Counted from the first letter of the stretch, positions 26,835 to 35,767 are shown. The stretch is 64,000 bases of DNA from Caldilineaceae bacterium (GCA_022821585.1 JAJEDI010000030.1:1-64000); one strand, 5' to 3'. The notes: a model not told the origin generated them from the sequence alone. Numbers and translations: made by a program.

Positions 26835-27773
26835 TTATACAACGCGGCTCAGCATCTCCTCGCCACGCAGTGCGGCCAGCAGATTGTCCACCGTGCGGCG
26901 GGACATCTGGTAGCGGGTCTGGAAGGTCGCACTGCCCAAGTGCGGGAGTATGAGACAGTTGTCCTGTCGCAGGAGGGGATGATCGCGCGGTAACGGCTCC
27001 GGTTCGGTTACGTCCATGGCCGCTCCGCGGATGAGATTACGTTGTAGTGCGTCAAGCAGGGCCTCGTGATCGACAACGCCGCCGCGGGCGACGTTGATGA
27101 GGTAAGCGGTTGGCTTCATGCGCTCCAGCTGTGCAGTGCTGATCAGGTGGCGAGTCGAGGGAGACATCGGCACAGTGAGCACGACAAAGTCGGCCTCCTC
27201 CAGCAGCGCTTCCAACGTCCGGTAGGAGGCGTTCAACTCTTCGGCATAGGGGCTGGGATTGCGGTTGTGGTAGAGGACCTTCATGTCGAATCCGCTGGCA
27301 CGACGGGCTACAACCCGCCCCACCCGACCCATTCCGATTATGCCGAGGGTCGAGCCGTATATCTCGTGTCCATGCAGAATGTTGCCGTCGTAGACAAGGT
27401 AGTCGGGGCCGCGCGCATGGAGCCAGCCGGGGACGAGATTGCGGGCGATTGCCATCAACAGGGTAAAGGCCATGTCGGCGGTGGCGCCGTCGACGAAGCC
27501 GGGCGTGTAGCCGACCGGCAGCCCGCGTGCCTGGGCATCCTCGAGGACAATGTGATCGACGCCGACGCCGAAGTTACTGAGGCAGCGAAGGTTCGGCATT
27601 TTATCCATGAGCGAACCTGGCACGATCGGATGGCCGTAGACGATGAATCCTTCAACGATGGGCAGGTTCGCGTCGTCTTCGGTCAGGTCCCAGATGTGCA
27701 CGTCGCAGGTGTCGGCCACCATCTCCGCCATTTCCGGGGGTAATGCAGAGTCGGTTAATATCTGATAGGGCAC
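26835..27773 (-). CDS. 2-hydroxyacid dehydrogenase (glyoxylate/hydroxypyruvate reductase-like)
   Basis: This 312-residue NAD(P)-dependent D-2-hydroxyacid dehydrogenase has LGIIGMGRVGRVVARRASGF as the nucleotide-binding motif, the catalytic Arg in INVARGGVVDHEAL, Glu in MDVTEPEPLPRDHPL and His in LILPHLGSAT. The subgroup resembles glyoxylate/hydroxypyruvate reductases. The start is GTG with AAGGAGG five bases upstream, the best ribosome-binding site in the area. It converges with the di-heme gene and diverges from the glycosyltransferase gene. It is not closely similar to the other hydroxyacid dehydrogenase at 23.5 kb, so the two probably use different acids. Confidence 0.9.
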   Translation of the reverse strand: MPYQILTDSALPPEMAEMVADTCDVHIWDLTEDDANLPIVEGFIVYGHPIVPGSLMDKMPNLRCLSNFGVGVDHIVLEDAQARGLPVGYTPGFVDGATADMAFTLLMAIARNLVPGWLHARGPDYLVYDGNILHGHEIYGSTLGIIGMGRVGRVVARRASGFDMKVLYHNRNPSPYAEELNASYRTLEALLEEADFVVLTVPMSPSTRHLISTAQLERMKPTAYLINVARGGVVDHEALLDALQRNLIRGAAMDVTEPEPLPRDHPLLRQDNCLILPHLGSATFQTRYQMSRRTVDNLLAALRGEEMLSRVV

Positions 27774-27860
27774 TGGGACCTCCTTTTCGATCTGTCAGCC
27801 GCTTGCAGTGGGACGGGAGGCGGCACATTCAGTTATGCTTGCTAAGAGGCGAATCTGAAG

Positions 27861-28820
27861 ATGGCGCGCATCATCTATTTCTGTCCTGACTTCCCCCAGC
27901 CTTCGGGGGGTATCAAGACTCTTTACCGTCATGTGACGAGGCTGGTGGAGATAGGCTTTGACGCCTGGATCGTCCACCAGAAGCACCCTTTTCGCGTGAC
28001 GTGGCACGGATTCGAGGCGCCTACTCTGTGGCTGTCTGAACGCCCGAGGTTCACGCCGGAGGATGTGCTCGTCATTCCGGAAGTGATGCATCAGGTCATG
28101 CTGCAGACGGCCAAGTTTTCGGGTGAGCGCATCGTCATCGCACTTAGCTGGTCTCCGACGTACTGGAGTCTGCCGCCCGGGCAGACGTGGTCCAGCTTCG
28201 GCATCGGCCGGGTCATCACCAAGTCTCCGCTCATCCAGGAATACGTCCGCTGGAGCATGGGGATCGAGGCTACTCTGATCAGTGAGTATATAACACCTGA
28301 GCGCTATTTCCTGGATAGAAAGGCCAAGCGGTCCAAGATCTGCTATCTCACCCGCAAAGATCGCTCCGCCGCCTGGCTGCAGCAGATCCTACAAGCGAAG
28401 GGGGCACCTTTCACCGACCTCGAGTGGATGCCCTTGCGGGATTTGAGCGAAGAGGAATACGCGCGACATCTACGCGAAGCATCCATCTATGTGACGACCA
28501 ATATGCAGGAAGGCATGAACAGTTCGGTCCTGGAAGCGATGGCTTGCGGCTGCCTGATCGTAGGCTATACCGGGGTCGGCGGCCGCGTTTATATGGAGCC
28601 TGAAGGGCCGGGGCAAAACTGCATCCTCGTCGAAAATGGAAATGTGCCTGAGCTCGGTCAGAGACTTGAGACTGTCCTGCGCGAGATGGCGTCCCAGCCT
28701 GATGCGTTCTCATGGATCGCGGAAAACGGTCTCGGGACAGCGAGCCTCTATCAGGACGCCAGTGACGAGGCCGACAGCTTGCGGGCGGTGTTCTCACCTC
28801 TTGTTTCACCTTCCGGTTAG
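27861..28820 (+). CDS. Glycosyltransferase, GT4-like
   Basis: This 319-residue protein begins with IIYFCPDFPQPSGGIKTLYR, the glycine-rich N-terminal loop typical of GT-B enzymes, and in the C-terminal half carries NMQEGMNSSVLEAMACGCLI with the E-x7-E-like nucleotide-sugar motif of GT4 enzymes. It is short for the family (usually about 370-400 residues), and the middle is divergent. It likely adds a sugar to a cell-envelope glycan; donor and acceptor are not visible. Its stop overlaps by four bases the stop of the convergent MOSC gene. Confidence 0.75.
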   Translation: MARIIYFCPDFPQPSGGIKTLYRHVTRLVEIGFDAWIVHQKHPFRVTWHGFEAPTLWLSERPRFTPEDVLVIPEVMHQVMLQTAKFSGERIVIALSWSPTYWSLPPGQTWSSFGIGRVITKSPLIQEYVRWSMGIEATLISEYITPERYFLDRKAKRSKICYLTRKDRSAAWLQQILQAKGAPFTDLEWMPLRDLSEEEYARHLREASIYVTTNMQEGMNSSVLEAMACGCLIVGYTGVGGRVYMEPEGPGQNCILVENGNVPELGQRLETVLREMASQPDAFSWIAENGLGTASLYQDASDEADSLRAVFSPLVSPSG

Positions 28821-29344
28821 GCGCTTTCCTCCAACTCTTCGCCCAGAAGAAGCTTGTTGACCTCGTCGCCGACACGGATCAGGCCACCCTGGATGACTAT
28901 TGCGGTGATACCGCCGTGCCCGCGCATTGCGTTATAGCCGCCCGGCCCGAAGTTTTCCTCCATACGGCTGCAAGGGTGGCAAGGTCCGGAGTGTTCAAGA
29001 ACTGCGTCACCTATTTGAAACCTTCGATCCTGCAGGCTGAAGAGGTTGATGCCTCGTACCACGATGTTGCGCCGGGCCAGCGAAGGGTCGGCGGTGGGGC
29101 CGCGGAGGAACTCGCCGACTGCATCGAGATGCTCGCCCTGGATGAGTGTCACCTGACGGACACCGTTGCCCTGGCCGTGAAAATGGTCGCCTTCAAGACC
29201 GGTGCCAGGGACGGCTTCGACTTCGGTCACAGATTGGAGCGGTCCGCGGCGCTCGGCGCGCAGGCCGATCCATTCGACTGTACCTGCTTTCGTCTGCTTG
29301 CCCATCAGCTTTGCCACATCACTCTCGGGTTTCAGCGTTGCCAT
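28817..29344 (-). CDS. MOSC domain-containing protein
   Basis: This 175-residue protein is made of one MOSC domain, the sulfur-carrier beta-barrel found in molybdenum cofactor sulfurases. Visible features are GTGLEGDHFHGQGNGVRQVTLI, NIVVRGINLF, and the conserved cysteine region SGPCHPCSRME near 128-138. Stand-alone MOSC proteins act with molybdenum or other sulfur-handling enzymes. I chose the ATG at 29344 with GGAG eight bases upstream; an earlier start would add 16 residues that lack similarity. A MobA-like gene is at 47.9 kb, but no direct link is visible. Confidence 0.85.
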   Translation of the reverse strand: MATLKPESDVAKLMGKQTKAGTVEWIGLRAERRGPLQSVTEVEAVPGTGLEGDHFHGQGNGVRQVTLIQGEHLDAVGEFLRGPTADPSLARRNIVVRGINLFSLQDRRFQIGDAVLEHSGPCHPCSRMEENFGPGGYNAMRGHGGITAIVIQGGLIRVGDEVNKLLLGEELEESA

Positions 29345-29425
29345 CTCAGTTTCTCCATCCTTTCTGTCGCCGGCAAATGGATGCGTCTTCATTTTCCAGA
29401 CTCTTGGCGCTGCCGTTCTATTGTG

Positions 29426-30316
29426 TCACATTCTTGGCCCCGTGCAGACAAATGCTCCCATGCGAACCGGTGAGAGCAGTACTCCTCTCTTGAGGATAAC
29501 CTCTTCAGCTTGTTGACGCACGAGGACTGGCAGTTTACGCTTTCTTGCGGAATCGATATCTTCTCGGGCCATCAGGTTTCGGTAGCGGCCAATGGTTTTG
29601 TAGCTGGCCAGAAACTGCTCGGAGGAGGTATACCGGGTTACGTCGTCAAAGTAGTGCCGGTCTACCTTACTGAAGCCGGTGCCGAGGATCTCGCCGCCGT
29701 TCTCCATGGAAAACTCGGACGGACCATCGGCGTCGTGCCCGATGCCAAGCTGGTCGAGGGCCTTATAGTGGAACTCGAGAACGGGAACGTTTACATGGTC
29801 GCTATTTGTTGTGGCGAGTAACCAGCCATCCTTTTTCAGGACCCGTGCCAGTTCGCTTACACCGGAGTAAATGTCCGACAGGTGATAGAGCACGTGATTG
29901 GCCATTGCTGCGTCGAAATGCCTGGTTGGGAAGGGCAAGGCCTGTATGTCGGCGGATGCGAAGGAAGGACGGTGGCGTCGACGATGCGCTTCCTCAAGGG
30001 CCGTTTGCAGCATGCCCAGAGAACTGTCAACGCAGGTGACGTTGGTTGAAGACAAGGCGAAAGTATCGATGAGAGGCCAAGTGAATCTTCCCCAGCCACA
30101 GCCTGCGTCCAATACTCTTGCGGGGGCCTCAAGCGGCGCAAGCCCGAGAGCCCAAGTTTCCAGCCGGCGACCCGAAACCATGTTGATGCTGTTGTGCTTA
30201 GCCTTGAGCTGATCGCCCCGTCTGTAGTATGGAGACACGGGTTCAGGCGCCGGATGCACAGCTTCTGCCGGCTGGAAATTGCAGGGCATAGTGGTGACTG
30301 GACTCATTTGCGGCAT
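29426..30316 (-). CDS. SAM-dependent methyltransferase (class I)
   Basis: This protein of about 296 residues has the Rossmann-fold SAM motif I VLDAGCGWGRFTWPLI, the acidic ribose-binding end of beta-2 (CVDSSLGML), and motif II/III regions FDAAMANHVLYHL and LARVLKKDGWLLATT. The methyl acceptor is unknown. The start is uncertain: the ATG codons at 30316, 30307 and 30286 are all possible and none has a strong ribosome-binding site; the one at 30316 overlaps the end of the preceding methyltransferase by 13 bases. It belongs to a tight minus-strand set with another methyltransferase and an alpha/beta hydrolase. Confidence 0.8.
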   Translation of the reverse strand: MPQMSPVTTMPCNFQPAEAVHPAPEPVSPYYRRGDQLKAKHNSINMVSGRRLETWALGLAPLEAPARVLDAGCGWGRFTWPLIDTFALSSTNVTCVDSSLGMLQTALEEAHRRRHRPSFASADIQALPFPTRHFDAAMANHVLYHLSDIYSGVSELARVLKKDGWLLATTNSDHVNVPVLEFHYKALDQLGIGHDADGPSEFSMENGGEILGTGFSKVDRHYFDDVTRYTSSEQFLASYKTIGRYRNLMAREDIDSARKRKLPVLVRQQAEEVILKRGVLLSPVRMGAFVCTGPRM

Positions 30317-30987
30317 GCAAAGGCGCCGAAGTCGCCGAATGTTGCGGTAGCGAAATCCTGCAAGCCGGAATCGCCGAGGACACTTTTTGCCGACGAACCG
30401 CCTGAAACTGTGAAGCCGCACAGTTGCAGCATCTCTTCATGCTCCTCTACCGTGTACCGACTGGGATGGGGGGTCTGGTCATCGAAGAGAAGATCACCGT
30501 AGGCCAGGAGTCCATCCTTGCGCAGCATGCTACGTGCCTGTTCCAGGACCTGTTTCTGCTGCGGAAGCTCGCCGAGGTCGTGCAGGGCCTGAATCGAGAC
30601 GACGGCGTCGACCTTTCCTTCCCACCCCATGTCGACCAGATGCGCGGTCCAGTCATCTTTCACGAGATTGGCGCAAAAGTACTTCATCGTATTGCCGTTT
30701 CCCTGATCACCAGGGATCGCTTCGAGACGGCGGCGGGCAAATTCGAGCAGGTAAGGCGAGAGATCGAAGCCGCAGTAGCGGACATTTGGCAGTTGCCGCT
30801 CAAGGATTTCAGCCAGAAAGCCGGCGCCGCAGGCCAGTTCAACGACCCGCGGGGAGTTCGCTGAGCCGGCGTTGATTTTGCTGCAAATCCAGGATGCCAC
30901 TTCTTTCCGCTGCGGCCGCTCGCGATTGAGACGCGCTTCCCAGCTGCGCGCTTCGGAGTCGGTTCGGATGTCGGCTGATCGAATCAT
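30304..30987 (-). CDS. SAM-dependent methyltransferase (class I)
   Basis: This 227-residue class I methyltransferase has motif I VVELACGAGFLAEIL at about 47-61, CGFDLSPYLLEFARRRL after beta-2, VSIQALHDLGELP, and MLRKDGLLAYGDLLFDD towards the C-terminus. It is only distantly similar to its downstream neighbour, so this is not a recent duplicate. The ATG at 30987 follows GAGAGAG closely. The stretch upstream of that start is read in another frame by the alpha/beta hydrolase gene, so the two overlap by about 149 bases. The substrate is unknown. Confidence 0.8.
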   Translation of the reverse strand: MIRSADIRTDSEARSWEARLNRERPQRKEVASWICSKINAGSANSPRVVELACGAGFLAEILERQLPNVRYCGFDLSPYLLEFARRRLEAIPGDQGNGNTMKYFCANLVKDDWTAHLVDMGWEGKVDAVVSIQALHDLGELPQQKQVLEQARSMLRKDGLLAYGDLLFDDQTPHPSRYTVEEHEEMLQLCGFTVSGGSSAKSVLGDSGLQDFATATFGDFGAFACRK

Positions 30988-31915
30988 ATACTCTCTCTGA
31001 CGCTTCCTTTGACAGAGTCTCAATTGTCGTCTCGACCCACACTCCGATCTCTCTGTGCGCGCGCTTGGCCTCCGGGACCCAAGGGTAGAAGGCGTGGAAG
31101 GCGTGCCACATTCCCATCCAGATCTTGGCGGTAACGTCAACGCCAGCTGCTCTTGCTCTGGACTCCAGCCGCGTCGAATCGTCGCGCAGGATTTCGTCGT
31201 TTCCGGCGTGAATCAGAAGAGGCGGGAATCCCTTCAGATCAGCATATAAAGGAGAAACAAGCGGATGATCGGTTGGTGTACTTCCCCGGTAACGATTCGC
31301 CAGGAGTGGAATGCCGGCAGGACGCAGCCATGGATCTCTTTGGGCAAGAGAGTATACACTGTGTCCAGTCCCCAACAGATCTGTCCACGGAGAAAGGAGA
31401 ACTACGCCCGCCGGCATCGGCATCTGTTCATCCCGCAGTGTTTGCAAAAGGGCCAACGCGAGTCCACCGCCGGACGACTCGCCGCCTACAATGATTTGGT
31501 TGGGAGTGTAGCCCTGAACCAACAGAAACCTGTTGGCAGCGCGTGCGTCTAAGAGGGCGGCAGGAAACGGGTCCTCCGGCGCAAGTCGATATTCGGGAAG
31601 TAAGGTACGGCAGCGGGAAGCTTTGGCGATATGCGAGACAAAGCCTCGATGGGACCGGCAGGAGCCGATGAAATAGCCGCCTCCATGCAGATAGAGAAAG
31701 GCCCTGTCAGATCGGGTATTCTGCAAATCAATCCATTCAGAGGGCACGCCGAAAGCGTCGACAGTTGATGCCACCATCCCTTCGGCCACGGGGAGGAGAT
31801 CGTGCCCGCGGCGGTCCATCGTTTCTCGCTGGTCCGGGATGGGGCGGTCGAGAGGGAGGCGGCTGTTACGTGCGCGAAAGTAGAGTTTGAAGAGCTGACT
31901 GCGGACGCTTGGCAT
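30839..31915 (-). CDS. Alpha/beta hydrolase of the hormone-sensitive lipase family
   Basis: This 358-residue esterase/lipase-like protein has the oxyanion-hole motif YLHGGGYFIGS, the nucleophile elbow VGGESSGGGLAL, and the Asp/His of the triad in HAGNDEILRD and GMWHAFHAF, as in HSL-family (acetyl-hydrolase, Aes-like) enzymes acting on short acyl esters. The recognisable fold ends near residue 300; about 55 further residues, rich in Ser/Arg/Gln, run to the stop and overlap the methyltransferase gene in another reading frame. Either the overlap is real or the end has been altered by a frameshift. Confidence 0.85.
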   Translation of the reverse strand: MPSVRSQLFKLYFRARNSRLPLDRPIPDQRETMDRRGHDLLPVAEGMVASTVDAFGVPSEWIDLQNTRSDRAFLYLHGGGYFIGSCRSHRGFVSHIAKASRCRTLLPEYRLAPEDPFPAALLDARAANRFLLVQGYTPNQIIVGGESSGGGLALALLQTLRDEQMPMPAGVVLLSPWTDLLGTGHSVYSLAQRDPWLRPAGIPLLANRYRGSTPTDHPLVSPLYADLKGFPPLLIHAGNDEILRDDSTRLESRARAAGVDVTAKIWMGMWHAFHAFYPWVPEAKRAHREIGVWVETTIETLSKEASERVYDSISRHPNRLRSAQLGSASQSRAAAAERSGILDLQQNQRRLSELPAGR

Positions 31916-32050
31916 GTTGGTTCCGAAGAATTATTTCTGGTTGCTGACGAAGATTCGCCCTAGAGATTACCATGAAAAGTCACCTTGCAAAAGCCGAAGC
32001 CATGCGGTAGCGTACCTGCAGAGAAATCTTCTGAAAGGAGGCTTACATCG

Positions 32051-33037
32051 ATGCAGTACAGAGCATTGGGTAGACGGGATGACATTCAGGTGTCGCCGAT
32101 TGCTTTGGGTTGCTGGCCGTTCTCGGGCGGCGATTTCTGGGGCAAGCAGGAGGATGACGACTCGATCGCGGCGGTGAATACCGCGCTGGACGAAGGCATC
32201 AATTTTTTCGACACTGCAGAGGGATACCACCGTTCAGAGGAGGTGCTAGGGCGCGGGCTGAAAGGCAGGCGGGACGAGGCGGTCATTGCCACCAAGGTGA
32301 GCGCGGGAAATTTGGCGACCGAGGCGTTGAGGGAGGCTTGCGAACGCAGCCTGCGCGCACTTCAGACAGACTATATTGATTTGTACCAGATTCACTGGCC
32401 GAATTGGGAGGTGCCGCTCGCCGAAACGGTCGGCGCGCTTGAAGCACTGCAGGATGCAGGGAAAATCAGGTCATACGGTGTGTGCAATTTTGCCCAACAG
32501 GACCTGACTGAGATGATCGCAACAGGCAGATGTGTATCGGACCAGATGCCATACAATCTTGCTTGGCGCGTCATCGAGAGGGCGGTGCTGCCGTTGTGTC
32601 ACGATAACGGAATCGGCGTCATCTGCTATAGTCCGCTTGCGCAGGGCGTACTTACCGGACGCTATGCGAGTGCCGATGAAGTTCCTGAGGGCCTTGCCCG
32701 GACGCGCCATTATTCGAGCGAGCGGAAGTTTTCGCAGCACGGCGAGCCGGGTCTCGAGGAGGAGCTTTTCGCGGCGGTGGGTGAAATACGAATGATCGCC
32801 GATGGCTTGGGGAAACCGATGGCAACGGTCTGTCTGGCATGGGCGCGACAGCAGGCAGGGGTGACGTCTTTGCTGGTTGGGGCGCGCAATGCCGACGAAG
32901 TTCGCAGGAACCTGCCGTCGCTTGCATTGACGCTGGACGAGGAGGTCCTGAAGCAGCTGTCTTCGGCGACTGAGGCTGTCAAGGCCTCTCTGGGTGACAA
33001 TCTTGATATGTGGCAAGTCCCCGCGCGCATGAGGTGA
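32051..33037 (+). CDS. Aldo/keto reductase
   Basis: This 328-residue TIM-barrel NADPH-dependent oxidoreductase has the catalytic set Asp (FFDTAEGYHRSEEVLG), Tyr (same motif), Lys (VIATKVSAG) and His (YIDLYQIHWPNW). The later part IGVICYSPLAQGVLTGRY and LVGARNADEVRRNL is typical of the AKR11/AKR12-like and YhdN groups. The true start is the ATG at 32051, because AAAGGAGG precedes it at ideal distance. It is divergent from the hydrolase gene and convergent with the second PhyH gene, only 10 bases away. Substrate unknown. Confidence 0.92.
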   Translation: MQYRALGRRDDIQVSPIALGCWPFSGGDFWGKQEDDDSIAAVNTALDEGINFFDTAEGYHRSEEVLGRGLKGRRDEAVIATKVSAGNLATEALREACERSLRALQTDYIDLYQIHWPNWEVPLAETVGALEALQDAGKIRSYGVCNFAQQDLTEMIATGRCVSDQMPYNLAWRVIERAVLPLCHDNGIGVICYSPLAQGVLTGRYASADEVPEGLARTRHYSSERKFSQHGEPGLEEELFAAVGEIRMIADGLGKPMATVCLAWARQQAGVTSLLVGARNADEVRRNLPSLALTLDEEVLKQLSSATEAVKASLGDNLDMWQVPARMR

Positions 33038-33047
33038 ACCGGGGCGG

Positions 33048-33884
33048 TTATTTCTGCGGCGTTCGCTCCAATACCTCGTGAGGCCAGACGATTTCGCGTC
33101 GTGTGGGCGATAGGCGTTTGAGCAGTTCCGGCGATGGACGGTAGCCGAACCTGAAAATGCCCCAGGATGGGCCGTAACGGTAGACGACGACTCGGCGGTT
33201 GCCCTGGACCGAGCGGCGGGCGGAGCCATGGCAGATGGTATCTACGAAAATGAGGGCGTCGCCCGCGTCCATGTAGATTTCCTCTGCGCCGATGATGGCG
33301 TCGGCCGACCCACCCAGTCCGATACTGTGTTCGTCGTATTCGGGCGGAGGAAAGTTGGACTTGTGGCTTCCGGGGATCACCATGGTGCCGCCGTCCCCGG
33401 GTCCGATATCGGTGAGGGCGACAAGAACATTCACCTGGCCGTTCATGAAATGGCCGTTGTGGAAGCGAAACTGATTGCGCTTGCTGGTGTGATGCCCCCC
33501 TGAGTGGATGCCGATGGCCTCACCCGGTCCGCGCAGGTTGGCGAAGTTTTCGTCAATGAAGAGGGGCCCGTGGTGAAAGTCGAAGGAGCCTTCTCCTCCA
33601 ACAAAGCATTTGACCTTGTCGACCCATGAGGGATGGTCAATCAGGTTTTCGAATCCGGGACCGGCTTCGTAGACCTGCTGCAGATTCAGGCCGTCTGCAC
33701 TGCCATACTGGTGGCCGTGGACGTATCCCGCCCACTGACCAACCTCCAAAGGGAGGATTGCGTCGATCTCGGCGTTGCAGGCGGCGACTTCATCGGCCGA
33801 CAGTGCGTTCTTCAGTAGTAGATATCCTCGCAGATCAAACAGAAAGATATCGATATCGCTTGGTTTCTGCGATTCGGCGCCCAT
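33048..33884 (-). CDS. Phytanoyl-CoA dioxygenase (PhyH) family protein
   Basis: This 278-residue Fe(II)/2-oxoglutarate-type cupin enzyme is related to the 22.6 kb protein. It begins LFDLRGYLLLKNALSADEV and carries GDGGTMVIPGSHKSNFPPP and the distal iron ligand His219 (DTICHGSARR) with Arg near 230. As in the other copy the proximal HxD motif reads HxG: His127-Ser-Gly-Gly. A central segment RFHNGHFMNGQVNVLVAL is also shared, so both belong to one subfamily. AGGAG precedes the ATG by five bases. The gene is single between the aldo/keto reductase and the divergent VOC gene. Confidence 0.85.
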   Translation of the reverse strand: MGAESQKPSDIDIFLFDLRGYLLLKNALSADEVAACNAEIDAILPLEVGQWAGYVHGHQYGSADGLNLQQVYEAGPGFENLIDHPSWVDKVKCFVGGEGSFDFHHGPLFIDENFANLRGPGEAIGIHSGGHHTSKRNQFRFHNGHFMNGQVNVLVALTDIGPGDGGTMVIPGSHKSNFPPPEYDEHSIGLGGSADAIIGAEEIYMDAGDALIFVDTICHGSARRSVQGNRRVVVYRYGPSWGIFRFGYRPSPELLKRLSPTRREIVWPHEVLERTPQK

Positions 33885-33914
33885 TTTTTCTCCTGATTTT
33901 GGGTTTTTTTCATT

Positions 33915-33942
33915 TTGGCCGTATCTTTGGGTACGCTACAAT
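33915..33942 (+). promoter_or_regulatory. Candidate promoter of the VOC-protein gene
   Basis: TTGGCC at 33915-33920 and TACAAT at 33937-33942 are separated by 16 bases. A start near 33949 would give a leader of about 110 bases. The -35 is weak. Confidence 0.4.
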
Positions 33943-34060
33943 GCAGCGCACAATGCTCCTCGATCGGGAATATCAGTGTTCATCGATCGCGTGGCAATAC
34001 GAGAGATTATACAATACGTAAGACAGACAGGATACCAGGGGACATTTCGTTACGACAATC

Positions 34061-34714
34061 ATGGCTCTCTCACCCGATCATCTCGTATACGCCGCGCCCG
34101 ATCTTGAAGAAGCTGTAGATGACCTGGCCGAGCGTTTCGGCGTCCGCCCTTCTGCCGGGGGCAAACATCCCAATGGGACTCACAATGCATTGCTCGCTTT
34201 GAGCAACGACTGCTATCTGGAGATTATTGCACCGGACCCAGATCAGACTCAGGCAAAGGGGGAGCAACCGCTGGCCTTTGGTCTGGACTGGCTGAAGATT
34301 CCCCGGTTGGTGACCTGGGCCGTACTGGCGGCGCCCTCCCTAGAAGAGGTGGCCAGCGCCTCCCAGGCAGCGGGCTACGATCCAGGCGTTGTGGTAGAGG
34401 GAGGGCGAGTACGGCCGGACGGCGTTCGGCTCAGTTGGCGCACTTCCAAGCGGCCTGAAACAGGTGAGGGCTGGCCGCCGCCCGGAGACGGGATCGTACC
34501 GTTTCTGATTGAATGGGGGGCGGAGACTCCGCATCCGTCTGTCACGTCTGCGCAGGGAGTGCGCCTACTTGAGTTGTCCCTGTTTCATCCCCGGCCCGCC
34601 GAGGTGCAGCCGATGCTATCGGCGCTTCACATTGACATCCTGGTTACGGCAGGCCCTGCTCCGGCGATGCGGGCCAGGTTAGAGACGCCTCTCGGAATCG
34701 TAACCCTTGAGTAG
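34061..34714 (+). CDS. VOC/glyoxalase-like domain protein (Glyoxalase_3)
   Basis: This 217-residue protein begins DHLVYAAPDLEEAVDDLAER and continues GGKHPNGTHNALLALSNDCYLEIIAPDP, the opening of Glyoxalase_3-type members of the vicinal oxygen chelate fold. The later FLIEWG and the C-terminal beta strands complete the two-repeat fold. Metal and catalytic roles are not clear, since the usual His/Glu ligand pattern is only partly visible (His at 7, Glu at about 54). No ribosome-binding site precedes the ATG at 34061. It is a likely small-molecule-binding enzyme of unknown substrate. Confidence 0.7.
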   Translation: MALSPDHLVYAAPDLEEAVDDLAERFGVRPSAGGKHPNGTHNALLALSNDCYLEIIAPDPDQTQAKGEQPLAFGLDWLKIPRLVTWAVLAAPSLEEVASASQAAGYDPGVVVEGGRVRPDGVRLSWRTSKRPETGEGWPPPGDGIVPFLIEWGAETPHPSVTSAQGVRLLELSLFHPRPAEVQPMLSALHIDILVTAGPAPAMRARLETPLGIVTLE

Positions 34715-35226
34715 TGAAGGCCGGACAAATGTCAGAGTCTTGCGTCATCGATCGACAAGGGCTGGCACATGGGGCCAGGGTGCCGCGGCTTGACCGAACG
34801 ACTGGCCGACTCTTTCTTTCTTTTCCCCTGCAAGACTGTCCTCCTTGTGCTTTGGCAGCCCCCGCATCACACTGATTGCAAAACCTGACCTTCGGTCCCG
34901 CATATCTCCCGGTGGGAATGATGGAATTTCACTGAGGAAGCGCGGCCGACAGGCGTGATTCACGCGTTCTCTCTTTCTGAAATACTATGCCGAGGAACCT
35001 GCCTGTTCCTGCGCGACTCGGTGTGCAGCCACTGGCTGAGTTTCTGGCCGGTGAATTGCGCCTCACTTTTGCTGCGGTTGCCCAATCGTCGGGATGGCAC
35101 AGGCGGCAGATGGCTTCTTGACTTGGGTTTGTCAAGAAATGTATGCTATCCTTTAGACGCCGCGAAGATGGAACTTAGACCGTTGAGGATGCATTTCTCA
35201 ACGATCAGTAAAGGAGAAGCAAGGTC
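34715..35226. other. Intergenic region, no gene seen
   Basis: No credible gene is present in these 512 bases. The right end contains an inverted repeat and a promoter-like element (35117-35147) for the membrane-protein pair that follows. Confidence 0.5.
35117..35147 (+). promoter_or_regulatory. Promoter with inverted repeat, upstream of the membrane-protein pair
   Basis: TTGACT at 35118-35123 and TATGCT at 35142-35147 are separated by 18 bases. The -35 box lies inside the inverted repeat CTTGAC / GTCAAG (35117-35122 and 35131-35136), which could be an operator. The first gene begins 80 bases downstream. Confidence 0.55.
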
Positions 35227-35637
35227 GTGAATAAGATAATGGGGAGTTTCTTGAAGGTATTGGCCGTTGTGGTCTGGGTCCAGTTCCTGGCCATCCTGTT
35301 TTACGACCCGGCACAGGAAGGCGTTGGATTTCAGATCTGGTCTGTGCTCGACCCGTTGATGGTTTTGGCGATACTCATCACGATTTGGTCTGCTTTCCGC
35401 CGGAAAGTGGAAGTCGACAGGTTGTCAGTGAGTAGCTTATCCAGGGAATATATCGAGACGAACATCGCACTTTACGGCGGTGCTGCCTTGCTTGCCGCGC
35501 TCCTGTGGAACTGGATTGGATCCCGTTGGTCCTACCCTTTGGTAAGCTTTCAATGGTTGTGGATTTTGATTGACCTCACTCTCCCGCTTCTCTTGTTCTC
35601 CGTTGGCCGGCGTCTAACCAAGACCGAGGCATTGTGA
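35227..35637 (+). CDS. Small multi-pass membrane protein of unknown function (copy 1)
   Basis: This 136-residue protein has four likely membrane helices (about 5-24, 40-58, 86-104 and 111-130) and a short charged loop in the middle (RRKVEVDRL). I do not recognise a family. It shares a clear pattern with the next gene: WVQF-AI---YDP--EG, a short helix, FRRK--VD, EY-E-N--LYGG, LLWNWIGSR, and WLWI-IDL--PL-LF-VGR. The start is GTG with AAAGGAG upstream; an ATG 12 bases later is possible. The two were probably produced by tandem duplication; they lack any enzyme motif and could be a small transporter, sensor or scaffold. This is inference. Confidence 0.65.
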   Translation: MNKIMGSFLKVLAVVVWVQFLAILFYDPAQEGVGFQIWSVLDPLMVLAILITIWSAFRRKVEVDRLSVSSLSREYIETNIALYGGAALLAALLWNWIGSRWSYPLVSFQWLWILIDLTLPLLLFSVGRRLTKTEAL

Positions 35638-35767
35638 TAATAAACAAAACTGACAGTTGCTTTATCAGGTGGAGGATGCCAGTTACGAGATGCCGAGAGC
35701 CGCAAGGGTTTCGGATATGAGAGACTGACATTCAGTAGAGAGTTCGCGATACAGGAGGGATTTCGTC

